DNA of 41,038 nt from Planctomycetota bacterium. GTDB lineage: Bacteria > Planctomycetota > UBA1135 > UBA2386. Shown here piece by piece: positions 1-7,945 of this stretch (position 1 is its first letter; every line of letters begins with the position of its first letter). The position numbers and the translations under genes are program-made. Below the pieces are notes generated by a model. That model was not told the DNA's origin, made no database searches, and was given only the letters and a program-made list of their open reading frames with translations. The DNA lies in assembly GCA_016873195.1 (NCBI GenBank), contig VGXW01000007.1, forward strand, positions 1-41,038, given 5' to 3'.

Positions 1-53
1 GACACCTGCGCTGGCCGCGCGCGGAGCCCGAGCGGGGGAAGTGAGGTCGCGCG

Positions 54-230
54 TCAGCGTGCCGGCTCGACGGCGATGCGGATCGGCTCGCGCGACGGGG
101 CCAGCGACTCGACGTGGAACACGGTGGCGAAGCGGTGGTCGCTGTCGGTCGGTCTCGCAGCGTCACCGATGCGCACCGAACGCACCTCGTCCCCCCCTTG
201 ACGCCCTGCGGCCCCGTCCCCACCATCCAT
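54..230 (-). CDS. Small hypothetical ORF, possibly a remnant of an EEP-type hydrolase C-terminus
   Basis: A 58-residue frame starts at an ATG (228-230) with a good AGGAGG ribosome site 5 nt upstream on the minus strand. Its second half (residues about 17-58) has normal protein composition and contains TDSDHRFATVF. That resembles the closing SDHRP-type motif of endonuclease/exonuclease/phosphatase family enzymes, where the Asp-His pair is catalytic. The first 16 residues are Gly/Ala-rich and look non-conserved. It is far too short to be an enzyme, so it is either a remnant of a larger gene or a chance frame with a lucky start. It is divergent from the small membrane protein at 314. Function is unknown and even the coding status is uncertain. 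Confidence 0.3.
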   Translation of the reverse strand: MDGGDGAAGRQGGDEVRSVRIGDAARPTDSDHRFATVFHVESLAPSREPIRIAVEPAR

Positions 231-313
231 CGACACCTCCTCCCCCGGGAGAGTCCCTGCGCCACCGCAGACCCCACCACGCGATGCCGTGCCGAGCACG
301 GCGGAGGACGCGC

Positions 314-493
314 ATGCTCGCGGTTGCCGGACGGAAATGGACCTCTTGCCGCGGGGCGCGCGCCGTGCTGCTTCGCTCGCTGCTGCCGATCGCGGCGACG
401 CTGCTGCTGCTCGCGACGATCTGGATCGGCCCCGTCGGTTTCGCCGTCGCGAGCCTCCTCTTCTGGCAGGCCGTGGGCAGGATCCGGCTGTGA
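314..493 (+). CDS. Small membrane protein coupled to a desaturase
   Basis: This is a predicted 59-residue protein. The start at 314 is chosen because a perfect GGAGG lies 6 nt upstream; an earlier in-frame ATG at 284 has no such site. After a basic N-terminus (Arg/Lys around residues 7-16) there are one or two hydrophobic segments (about 21-37 and 39-54), which suggests a membrane hairpin. Its stop codon overlaps the GTG start of the desaturase gene (GTGA at 490-493), so the two are probably translationally coupled and may work in the same membrane process. I do not recognise a family. The overlap and the strong ribosome site are the main support for it being real. Confidence 0.55.
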   Translation: MLAVAGRKWTSCRGARAVLLRSLLPIAATLLLLATIWIGPVGFAVASLLFWQAVGRIRL

Positions 494-1332
494 GCACGGT
501 GCCCTCGGCTGCGAAGCGGCGGCTCCTCGCGCATCCGAAGGACGCGCACTGCGTCGTCTACCATCTCGCCACCGTCGCGGCCTACGCGGTGGCGTTCTGG
601 CTGTGGCTGCACCCGGAGGTCTCTGGCCTCGACGGCTTCTGGCCGCGCGCGCTGTTCACGCTCGCCGCCGCACCGCTGCTCGGCTGGATCGCCGGCATCG
701 ACGTCGGCGTGAACTTCCACAACCACGCACACCGGCCGATCTTCACGAGCCGCCTGCTGAACCGCTGGTTCGCGCGCTGCTGGACGCCCGTCGGCGGCTG
801 GCCGGCGGCCTGGTGGCAGTACCTGCACGTGAAGGTGCACCACGCGCACCTGCTCACGGAACGCGACTGGACGCTGCCGCACCGCGGGGCCGACGGTCGC
901 TTCGAGTCGAGCCCGTCCTACCAGCTGCGGCACTGGCCGTGGCGCACCGCAGTGCACTTCTGCCGGGACCTGCGCGCCGGGCGGTTCGCGCGCGGCCGCG
1001 CGCTGCGCGAACTCGGCTGGTTCCTCTTGTTGTGGTCGATCCCGTTCTGGATCGACCCCGTGATGGCGCTCTGCCTGTGGCTGCTGCCGCACTGGTGCGC
1101 GAACGTGATCACGCTGAACCGCGGCATGTACGTGCAGCACGCCGGCTGCGAGGCGTTCCCCGCGGACCTTGGCGCGCGGCACTCCAACGACTTCCTCGAG
1201 CCGTTCTACAACCTGACGATGTTCCACATCGGCTACCACGCCGAACACCACGACCATCCGGGGGTGCACTGGTACGAGCTGCCGGAGCTGCACGAGCGGC
1301 GGCAGCGGGAACGTGCGGAACGCTGCGCCTGA
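490..1332 (+). CDS. Membrane fatty acid desaturase family protein
   Basis: A 280-residue integral membrane protein with the three histidine clusters of di-iron membrane desaturases and hydroxylases. These are HNHAH (77-81), HVKVHHAH (113-120, an HxxxHH box) and HIGYHAEHH (246-254, an HxxxHxxHH box). Hydrophobic segments lie around 25-41, 53-72, 177-188 and 190-200. Enzymes of this family use a di-iron centre, O2 and a ferredoxin or cytochrome electron donor to desaturate or hydroxylate lipid acyl chains or carotenoids; the substrate cannot be read from the sequence. GTG is taken as the start because it overlaps the stop of the preceding small gene. Upstream in-frame codons would add a Gly/Arg-rich segment unlike the family. 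The length is on the short side but normal for compact desaturases. Confidence 0.8.
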   Translation: MSTVPSAAKRRLLAHPKDAHCVVYHLATVAAYAVAFWLWLHPEVSGLDGFWPRALFTLAAAPLLGWIAGIDVGVNFHNHAHRPIFTSRLLNRWFARCWTPVGGWPAAWWQYLHVKVHHAHLLTERDWTLPHRGADGRFESSPSYQLRHWPWRTAVHFCRDLRAGRFARGRALRELGWFLLLWSIPFWIDPVMALCLWLLPHWCANVITLNRGMYVQHAGCEAFPADLGARHSNDFLEPFYNLTMFHIGYHAEHHDHPGVHWYELPELHERRQRERAERCA

Positions 1333-1554
1333 GCCGGGACGGCCTCACTCCGGCAGCAGCCCGCGCAGGAAGTCGCCGAGGCCCGCATCCCAGCAGCGCG
1401 CGAAGCCGCGCTCGGCGAACGAACGCGCCGCGAGCCAGAAACCAGCATCGGCACGTCTGCTGGCCGGCGATGCCCATTCCCTTGCCCCGGCCCGATACAG
1501 TGCATCCGCCCCCGATTCCCCTCCCCACGCAGCCAGTCGCTGCAGGAGTGCGCC

Positions 1555-4041
1555 GTGCACAGTCCGCACCGGGCTCGCCCTACGTTCCTCCACCTGGCGG
1601 CCCCCCTCGTCCGCCACTCGATCGCCGCCGGCGCGCTGATCGTGGCCCTGAGCGGCCTCGCCGTCGATGCGCGCGCGCAGTGCGCCACGCACTGGCTCGC
1701 CGGCGATGCGGTCCGCGGCGTCGACAACACCGTGTCCGCGTCACTCGAATGGGATCCGGACGGCGCGGGCCCGGCGGCCCCGGTGCTCGTGGTCGGCGGC
1801 GGGTTCACCGCGGCCGGAGCCGTGCTCGCATCGCGCCTCGCGCTCTACGACCCGGTGCTCGACAGTTGGTCGGCGTTCGGCTCGGGCATGGACGGTTGGG
1901 TCAAGGCGCTGGCCGCGCTGCCGAACGGCGACCTGATCGCCGCCGGTGGCTTCTTCACGGCGGGCGGCGTCGCCGCGACGCGCATCGCCCGCTGGAACGG
2001 CACGACATGGACGGCACTGGGCGCGGGGACCAACAGCTGGGTGAACGCGCTGGCCGTGCTGCCGAACGGCGATCTCGTCGCGGCCGGCGAGTTCACGATG
2101 GCGGGCGGTGTGGCCGCGAGCCGCATCGCCCGGTGGAACGGCACCGCGTGGTCGCCGTTCGGCGCGGGGCTCGACGGCGTGGTGCACGCGCTGGCCGTGC
2201 TGCCCAACGGGGACCTCGTCGCCGCCGGGCGGTTCACCACCGCGATCCTGGGCAACGCGGAGTGCATCGCGCGCTGGGACGGGACTTCGTGGTCGGCCCT
2301 CGGTGCTGGGCTGCAGGGGCAGGCGATCCACTCGCTCGCGGTGCTCGCCAACGGCGACCTCGTCGCCGGCGGCGGCGCCTTCATGTCCGGCGGTCTCTAC
2401 GTCTACGGTGTCTGTCGCTGGGACGGCTCGTCGTGGAGCGCACTCGGCCTGCCCGCACCCAGCCTCGCACTCACGCTCCTTCCGCTGCCGAACGGCGACC
2501 TCCTCGCCGGCGGCGACCTCGGGAGCTTCCTCGGCCTCGCCCGGTGGGACGGCACTGCGTGGTCGGAGTGGGGCTCGGGTCGCGGCATCGGTGGCCGCAG
2601 CGTGCGCACGATCACGCGCCTGCCGAACGGCGACCTCGTCGCGGGCGGTTCGTTCAGCGCCCTCGGCGGGGTCGGGGTCGCCAACGTCGCGCGCTGGAAC
2701 GGCAGCGCCTGGTCGCCGCTCGGGCGCGGCTCGACGTTCGACGTGCTCGCCGTGGCCGCGCTGCCGAACGGCGACATCGCCGCCGGGGGGTCGTTCCTCG
2801 CGGCCGGCAACGTCGCGGCGAACCGCGTGGCCATCCGCAGCGGCTCCTCGTGGTCGGCGCTCGGCGCCGGCTCGGCCACGGCTGTGAACGCCCTGACCGT
2901 GCTGCCGAACGGCGACCTGGTCGCGGGCGGCAGTTTCACGGTGGGCGGGGGTGCCGTGGCGATCGCGCGCTGGGACGGTTCGGCGTGGTCGGCGCTCGGC
3001 GCGGTCCCGGTGGGGACCTGCCTCGCGCTGGCGGCGTGCCCCGACGGCACGGTGGTCGCCGGCAGCTACTACTCCGTCGTGCGTTGGGATGGTTCGACCT
3101 GGACCCCGCTCGGCGGGAGCTCGGTGGGAATCGTCAAGGCGCTCGCCGAGTTGCCGAACGGCGACCTCGTGGCGGGCGGCTCGCAGGGCGTGCTGCGCTG
3201 GGACGGCACGGCGTGGACGTCGCTGGGCCCGGTCGTGAACGGCGAGGTGCTGGCGCTCGCGGTGAGGTCGAACGGCGACCTGATCGCGGGCGGCCACTTC
3301 ACGTATGCGGGGTCCGTCGCCGTCGCTCGCATCGCCCGCTGGGACGGTTCCGCGTGGTCGCCGCTCGGTTCCGGGATGGACTTGCACGTCCGCGCGCTCG
3401 CGGTGCTGCCCGACGGCGACGTGGTCGCCGGCGGGCCGTTCACCACCGCGGGTGGGATCGCGGCGGCCGGCATCGCGCGGTGGAACGGCACCTCGTGGGC
3501 CGCGGTCGACGGCGGCACGAACCAGCCCGTGCACGCGCTCGCGCTGCACCCGGGCGGCGACCTGATCGCCGGCGGAGCGTTCACGATCGCCGGCGGCAAC
3601 GTCTCGGCCTACGTCGCGCGGCTGACGACGACCTGTCCCGCCACCGCGGTGCCGTTCGGCGCGGCCTGCAGCGGGCCCGCGGGTGCCATGACGCTCACGG
3701 CGAGCAGCCTGCCGTGGCTCGGCGGAGTCTGCCGCACGGACTGCGCGGGGGCGGTCGGCCTGGGCTTCGGACTCGTCGGCTTCGGCTCGCCGAACACGCT
3801 GCTGAGCCAGCTCCATCCTGCCGGCGGTGCTGGTTGTCTCCTGCTGGCGAGCCCCGACTCGATCGAGCTGGTGCTGCCCGCGGCGGGGCGCTTCGGCTGG
3901 CAGCTCGCGGTGCCGCGCAGCGCGGGGCTCGCCGGCGTGCAGCTGCGCCACCAGGTGCTGCAGCTGGTCCTGGACCCCAGCGGACAGATCAGCGGCCTGC
4001 ACTCGTCGAACGGCTTGCTGCTGACGATCGGCTCGATCTGA
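1555..4041 (+). CDS. Secreted repeat protein (14 beta-propeller-like repeats plus Cys C-terminal domain)
   Basis: An 828-residue exported protein. The GTG start has GGAG 6 nt upstream. Residues 1-42 form a long signal peptide ending near DARAQ. About 14 tandem repeats of roughly 45-50 residues follow (about 60-690), each with the pattern LPNGDLVAGGxF, then xxAGGVxxxxIARWDG, then xWxxLGxG. Such repeats are expected to make beta-propeller blades, like Kelch or delta-60 families. Three units are divergent: the ninth reads CPDGTVVAG, and the fourth and thirteenth lose the proline or asparagine of LPNGD. The last 130 residues form a separate domain with paired cysteines (CPATAVPF, CSGPAG, CRTDC), likely disulphide-bonded. 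The gene stands alone between two intergenic gaps and ends at a hairpin. A cell-surface or extracellular role is likely; ligand and function are unknown. Confidence 0.75.
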   Translation: MHSPHRARPTFLHLAAPLVRHSIAAGALIVALSGLAVDARAQCATHWLAGDAVRGVDNTVSASLEWDPDGAGPAAPVLVVGGGFTAAGAVLASRLALYDPVLDSWSAFGSGMDGWVKALAALPNGDLIAAGGFFTAGGVAATRIARWNGTTWTALGAGTNSWVNALAVLPNGDLVAAGEFTMAGGVAASRIARWNGTAWSPFGAGLDGVVHALAVLPNGDLVAAGRFTTAILGNAECIARWDGTSWSALGAGLQGQAIHSLAVLANGDLVAGGGAFMSGGLYVYGVCRWDGSSWSALGLPAPSLALTLLPLPNGDLLAGGDLGSFLGLARWDGTAWSEWGSGRGIGGRSVRTITRLPNGDLVAGGSFSALGGVGVANVARWNGSAWSPLGRGSTFDVLAVAALPNGDIAAGGSFLAAGNVAANRVAIRSGSSWSALGAGSATAVNALTVLPNGDLVAGGSFTVGGGAVAIARWDGSAWSALGAVPVGTCLALAACPDGTVVAGSYYSVVRWDGSTWTPLGGSSVGIVKALAELPNGDLVAGGSQGVLRWDGTAWTSLGPVVNGEVLALAVRSNGDLIAGGHFTYAGSVAVARIARWDGSAWSPLGSGMDLHVRALAVLPDGDVVAGGPFTTAGGIAAAGIARWNGTSWAAVDGGTNQPVHALALHPGGDLIAGGAFTIAGGNVSAYVARLTTTCPATAVPFGAACSGPAGAMTLTASSLPWLGGVCRTDCAGAVGLGFGLVGFGSPNTLLSQLHPAGGAGCLLLASPDSIELVLPAAGRFGWQLAVPRSAGLAGVQLRHQVLQLVLDPSGQISGLHSSNGLLLTIGSI

Positions 4042-4042
4042 C

Positions 4043-4066
4043 CGCCGCGGTGCCGCTGCCGCGGCG
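4043..4066 (+). terminator. GC hairpin after the repeat-protein gene
   Basis: The arms CGCCGCGG (4043-4050) and CCGCGGCG (4059-4066) form a perfect 8-bp stem starting 1 nt after the stop codon. No T-run follows, so it is at best a weak intrinsic terminator or an mRNA 3'-end stabiliser. Confidence 0.4.
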
Positions 4067-4141
4067 CTGCCTGCACCCTGCGCATGGCTCCGCCGCCGCC
4101 GCGCGGTTAGGGTGCGCGCACCCGAACCCGCGAGGTCCCCG

Positions 4142-5830
4142 ATGCCCGCTGCCCTGCGTCTGCTCGCCGAGCTCGAGACCAAGAAGGCCCACTTCGGCGC
4201 CGGCTGCGCCGACCGCAAGTTCGAACTGTTGCGCCAGCTCGACCACCAGAAGCTGCCGACCGCCGCCGCCGTGGCGCGCCTGCACGAGGCCCTGTGCTTC
4301 CTGCGCGCCTACCCCGACGACGCGGCGCTGTTGACCAAGGCCGGCGAGATGCTCGACCGCTTCGACCTGCGCGACGACCTGCTGCGCTGCCATCGCCAGC
4401 TCGCCGACAGCGGCATCGCCGGCACCGTGCTGCGCTACTCGTTCTACGCGAACACCGCGCGCTGGTTGTCGCAGCGCTTCCCGGGCGCACTCGACGTGGT
4501 CTGGAAGGACTACGAACGGGCCGACCTGCTCGCGCAGCGGCTGCCCCTGTTCGCGGCGTGGGCCGAGTCGCCCGGCCTCGACGAGATCGACTGGCCGGCC
4601 GAGAAGTGGGTGCGGCGGCTCGCGGGCCCCGACACCAGCGACGCGGACTTCCTGATCCGGCGCGCCGCGCAGTGCGGCCGCACCGAGGCCGAGCGCGAGG
4701 CCTTCTTCGAGGAACTCGAACTCGACTTCGAGCTGCGCCCGGCGACCTCTGTGCCGTCGCGTTCGCGCGCGGTGCTGCCGGGCCGGCCCGTGCACTTCCA
4801 GACCGAGCCGCTGCGGCGCGCACGGCCCGACCTCGCCGAGGCCGTGAAGTTCCGCGCGCAGGTGAGCGCGGTAGACGAGGCCCAGGGCGCGGAGATCGTG
4901 GCGCTCGCGCGCGAGGCGATGGTGCTGCGCCAACGCGACCTCGACGCGTTCGCGTACGGCGATCCCAAAGACGTGCGCATCTTCGACTGCGGCGAAGGGC
5001 TCGAGTTCGCGGTGATCGGCGTGCTGCCCGAGCGGCGGCTGCTGCTCGAGGCCGTCTACGCCTACCTGACGCTGAAGAACGGCGTGCCGATCGGCTACGT
5101 GCTGACCAGCGGCCTGTTCGGCAGTTCGGAGGTCGCCTACAACGTGTTCGACACGTGGCGCGGCGGCGAAGCGGGGCACGTCTACGGCCGCGTGCTCGGC
5201 GTGACGCAGCAGCTCTACGGCGCCGACACGTTCACGATCTATCCCTACCAGCTCGGCGGCGACGGCAACAGCGAGGGCCTCGCGTCGGGCGCGTGGTGGT
5301 TCTACCAGAAGCTCGGCTTCCGGGCGCGCGAGCCCGAGGTGCTCGCGGGCATGCGGCGCGAACTCGCCGCGATGAAGAAGCGCAAGGGCTACCGCACGCC
5401 GGTGCGCACGCTGGCGCAGCTGGCACAGCACCACGTCTACTGGTCGAGCAAGCAGCCGCGCGACGACGTGATCGGCGTGTTCCCGCTCGCGAACGTGGGG
5501 CTCGCGGTCACCGACTTCCTGGCGAAGCGGTTCGGCGGCGAGCGCGATCGCGCCGAGAAGGTCTGCGCCGAGGAAGCAGCGGAGCTGTGCCTGCTGCGCG
5601 ACTGGCAGAAGTGGGACGAGGGCGAACGGCTCGCGTGGCTGCGCTGGGCGCCGCTCGTGCTGGCGCTGCCGGGGGTGGCGAAGTGGACCGACGCGGAGCG
5701 CAGCGCGCTCGGCGAGGTCGCGCGCAGCAAGGGCGGCCGGCGCGAGTCGGACTTCGTGCGGCGGTTCGACGGGCATCGCAAGCTGCGCGCGGCGCTGAAG
5801 AAACTCGCGGCGAGCGTCAGCGCGGACTGA
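4142..5830 (+). CDS. Conserved hypothetical protein, 562 aa, GNAT-like C-terminal part
   Basis: The ATG at 4142 has GAGGT 5 nt upstream, which favours it over an in-frame GTG 30 nt earlier. The protein is soluble, has no signal peptide, and is rich in charged helices in its first 200 residues. The middle part contains a stretch around residues 310-400 with SSEVAYNVFDTWRGGE and, further on, EGLASGAWWFYQKLGFR. The latter resembles the last strand-helix segment of GNAT acetyltransferases (FYxKLGFR), so an acyltransferase-like domain is possible. That is inference from one motif. I recall similar uncharacterised proteins in Bacteroidota and Acidobacteriota but cannot name a family. It is monocistronic and flanked by hairpins on both sides. 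Confidence 0.7.
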   Translation: MPAALRLLAELETKKAHFGAGCADRKFELLRQLDHQKLPTAAAVARLHEALCFLRAYPDDAALLTKAGEMLDRFDLRDDLLRCHRQLADSGIAGTVLRYSFYANTARWLSQRFPGALDVVWKDYERADLLAQRLPLFAAWAESPGLDEIDWPAEKWVRRLAGPDTSDADFLIRRAAQCGRTEAEREAFFEELELDFELRPATSVPSRSRAVLPGRPVHFQTEPLRRARPDLAEAVKFRAQVSAVDEAQGAEIVALAREAMVLRQRDLDAFAYGDPKDVRIFDCGEGLEFAVIGVLPERRLLLEAVYAYLTLKNGVPIGYVLTSGLFGSSEVAYNVFDTWRGGEAGHVYGRVLGVTQQLYGADTFTIYPYQLGGDGNSEGLASGAWWFYQKLGFRAREPEVLAGMRRELAAMKKRKGYRTPVRTLAQLAQHHVYWSSKQPRDDVIGVFPLANVGLAVTDFLAKRFGGERDRAEKVCAEEAAELCLLRDWQKWDEGERLAWLRWAPLVLALPGVAKWTDAERSALGEVARSKGGRRESDFVRRFDGHRKLRAALKKLAASVSAD

Positions 5831-5872
5831 TCGTCCCAGGTCGGGGCCGGCGACTGCCGAGGCACGGGACAG

Positions 5873-5890
5873 GCGGCACTGCGGTGCCGC
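5873..5890 (+). terminator. Hairpin between the hypothetical gene and the flgG-like gene
   Basis: The perfect 7-bp stem GCGGCAC/GTGCCGC has a TGCG loop and lies 43 nt after the stop at 5830. It is followed by a pyrimidine-rich stretch (gattctcccc) rather than a clean T-run. It is a plausible transcription end before the next gene. Confidence 0.4.
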
Positions 5891-5914
5891 GATTCTCCCC
5901 GCAGAGGTCCCGTG

Positions 5915-6973
5915 ATGGTCCGTTCGTCGGTGGCGTTCACGCTGTCGTTGGTGGTCGGTTGCCAGGTTGCTCCGGCGCCCGTCGCCGTGGCGCCCTGCGC
6001 CTGCCCGTCGCGGCAGGCCAACGACGAGGTGAACCGGCTGATCGCGCAGCTGCAGTTCCAGCGCCTCGGCGACGGCTTCGAGCCCGTCGAGCCCGCCGGC
6101 ACGAGCGAACTCGCCGCGCGGCTCGCGACACTGAACGAGCATCTCGGCGAACTGCTGCTGCGGCTGCCGGGCACAGGCGCGGCCGGGGCCGCGGACGCGA
6201 GTGCGGCGCGCGGGGAGCGCGCGGGGGCCGCCGCGGTCGCGGCGGCCGGCCCCGCCGACCCGGCCGACCTCGACCTGCTGCGTCAGGCGCTCGGCGTCGT
6301 CGAGCAGCAGCGGCGCGTGTGTCTGCAGAACCTCGCCAACGTGAACACGGTCGGCTGGAAGAAGCGCGCGATGTACGTGACCACGGTGATGCACGCGCCG
6401 ACCGGAGTGGAACTGCCCGTGGCCGGGCCCGTGCACATGGTCTGCACGGCGGGCGCGCTCGAGATCACCGACCGAAGCCTCGACGTCGCGATCGACGGCG
6501 ACGGCTGCTTCGCGGTGGTCCTGCCCGACGGCACGTGCGGCTACACGCGCGACGGGACCTTCCACCTGAATGCCGACGGCAAGCTCGTGACGGGTTCGGG
6601 CAACGTGCTGCTGCCCGAGATCACCGTGCCCAACGACACGCTCGAGATCTCGATCGACCCCGAAGGGTGCGTCAGCGGACGCTGTGCCGGCAGCCCCGAC
6701 ACGTCGACGCGGTTCGGCCAGCTCACGCTGCACCGCTTCGTGAACCCGTCCGGCCTGCTCGCGGTCGGCGCGAACGTGCTGCGGCAGACGGAGGCGTCGG
6801 GCCCGCCGATCACCGGCACGCCGGGCAGCAACGGCCTCGGCACCTTGAAGCAGGGCTTCGTCGAGCGCAGCAACGTGCAGGTGTTGGACGAACTCGTGAA
6901 CCTGCAGGCACTCGACCGGCAGCGCGCGGTGCTGGTCCGCGTGCTCGCGGGCTACGGCGTGTTCGTGCGCTGA
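5915..6973 (+). CDS. FlgG-like flagellar rod/hook family protein with a lipoprotein signal
   Basis: A 352-residue protein. ATG 5915 has GAGG 7 nt upstream; an adjacent GTG (5912) is less well spaced. Residues 1-15 form a signal ending in the lipobox VVGC, so the mature N-terminus is probably a lipidated Cys. A low-complexity and helical linker of about 100 residues follows. From about residue 115 the protein matches FlgF/FlgG/FlgE architecture. It has the rod N-terminal helix (LGVVEQQRRV, then NLANVNTVGWKKR), a central beta domain with LDVAIDGDGCFAV and GYTRDGTFHLNADGKLV, and the C-terminal helix SNVQVLDELVNLQALDRQRA. Ordinary FlgG (about 260 aa) is exported through the flagellar type III system and is not lipidated, so the lipoprotein signal is unusual. 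No other flagellar gene is in the window. The last 68 bp are duplicated at 9768-9835. Confidence 0.8.
   Translation: MVRSSVAFTLSLVVGCQVAPAPVAVAPCACPSRQANDEVNRLIAQLQFQRLGDGFEPVEPAGTSELAARLATLNEHLGELLLRLPGTGAAGAADASAARGERAGAAAVAAAGPADPADLDLLRQALGVVEQQRRVCLQNLANVNTVGWKKRAMYVTTVMHAPTGVELPVAGPVHMVCTAGALEITDRSLDVAIDGDGCFAVVLPDGTCGYTRDGTFHLNADGKLVTGSGNVLLPEITVPNDTLEISIDPEGCVSGRCAGSPDTSTRFGQLTLHRFVNPSGLLAVGANVLRQTEASGPPITGTPGSNGLGTLKQGFVERSNVQVLDELVNLQALDRQRAVLVRVLAGYGVFVR
6906..6973. repeat. Direct repeat, left copy (3' end of flgG-like gene)
   Basis: This 68-bp segment, ending exactly at the TGA of the flgG-like gene, recurs at 9768-9835 (offset 2862 bp) with two mismatches (6920 and 6928). The last 45 bp are identical. 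Similarity ends within a base or two on both sides. The copies bracket the three-gene accessory operon, like attL/attR of an element integrated into a gene's 3' end. Confidence 0.9.
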
Positions 6974-7147
6974 GCAAGACCCAGCGTCCCTCGCTGCCAC
7001 CAGCGATTCGGCGCTGATCGCGGGCTCGCCCCTGGCACGTTCGTGGACCAGTTCCGGAGCGGCGCGCCAGCCCTCGTCGCCTGCGCCTTCTCACGCATCC
7101 GGCTCCCCGGTAGCTTGCCGCACGACGTCAGGACCGAGTTGCCACGC

Positions 7148-7945
7148 GTGACCACCCCGCTGCACGAACTCGCAGAGCAAGCCGGTGCCGCGCTGAAGGA
7201 GCGCGTTCGCCAGCTTGGCCCCGATGCGGCCAAGGTCGCGGATGACATCCGCCGACGACAAGCCAGCTCCGTGAACATGAAGCCCAGTGCGCTGCGGGCG
7301 TTCCTGCGCGGCGAACCTTGCCGGAACGTCTTCGAGTGGGCCGAACAGGAGGCATCGCACTCGGGCCGAGACGTGGATGACCTTCTGCGGCAGGAGCTCA
7401 AGGGCTATTACGACCGCCGCCTCGACTTCGAGACGCGCGCGGGCGGCGGCGAGCACTTCCACTACTGCGCGTTGAACATGGGCGGCATGGGCGCACCCCG
7501 CTACGGCAGGTACTGCGTGGTGGATCGGCGCACGGTCGAGGACACGGCTCCGGACCCGGTGTGGGTCGCCGAGGATTCCCTCACCGGTTCGCGGTTCCGC
7601 GACGCGAGCGGCGCTCTTCTCTGGGACCGGCTCGCCGAGTGGGTGGCACCATGCCGCCTCGCGCCGGAACTCGTCGCACTCAAGCTCGCGGGAGAGCCGG
7701 TCGAAGAGTCGCCCTTGCAGGACCGGGTCTGCAGCGACGCGGACTACGTCGAAGGCCTTTCCGTGAAACCACTGGCGGCAGCCGATGTGAGCGAGATCCG
7801 ATCCGAGGAGGACGACGATCTGCAGGCGAGGGCCTTGGGCGCCGCCGTCTTCGGTGCTGGCCCCAGCGAGCAGCTCGACCTTGCCTTGCACGAAGAGGTG
7901 CGTTCCCTCGCCGCCGACCTGGGAATACGATGGGCATCCCAATGA
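7148..7945 (+). CDS. Hypothetical protein, first gene of the KGGLGR operon
   Basis: The frame gives 265 residues from GTG 7148. A GTG at 7043 would add 35 residues of poor quality, and neither has a clear ribosome site, so the start is uncertain. The protein is soluble. Residues 1-95 are helical and charged (HELAEQAGAALKERV). A central segment around 96-150 has aromatic and Gly-rich strands (HFHYCALNMGGMGAPRYG, then YCVVDRR), and the C-terminal 100 residues are acidic. I recognise no enzyme motif or known domain. It overlaps the next gene by 4 nt (ATGA at 7942-7945), so it belongs to one transcription and translation unit with the two genes that follow. In that setting it could be a sensor, effector or adaptor for the ATPase; this is inference from context only. 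Confidence 0.65.
   Translation: MTTPLHELAEQAGAALKERVRQLGPDAAKVADDIRRRQASSVNMKPSALRAFLRGEPCRNVFEWAEQEASHSGRDVDDLLRQELKGYYDRRLDFETRAGGGEHFHYCALNMGGMGAPRYGRYCVVDRRTVEDTAPDPVWVAEDSLTGSRFRDASGALLWDRLAEWVAPCRLAPELVALKLAGEPVEESPLQDRVCSDADYVEGLSVKPLAAADVSEIRSEEDDDLQARALGAAVFGAGPSEQLDLALHEEVRSLAADLGIRWASQ

Noticed and set aside
1345-1692. Minus-strand frame ending in ARCWDAGLGDFLRGLLPE in the gap after the desaturase
   Set aside because: The last 35 residues look protein-like, but there is no start codon near them and the rest overlaps the repeat-protein gene. It is at most a gene remnant, so I did not call it.
1741-4218. Long minus-strand open frame opposite the repeat protein
   Set aside because: It mirrors the repeats, is Arg/Ala/Gly-rich and has no ribosome site; the plus-strand gene has a signal peptide and clear repeats.
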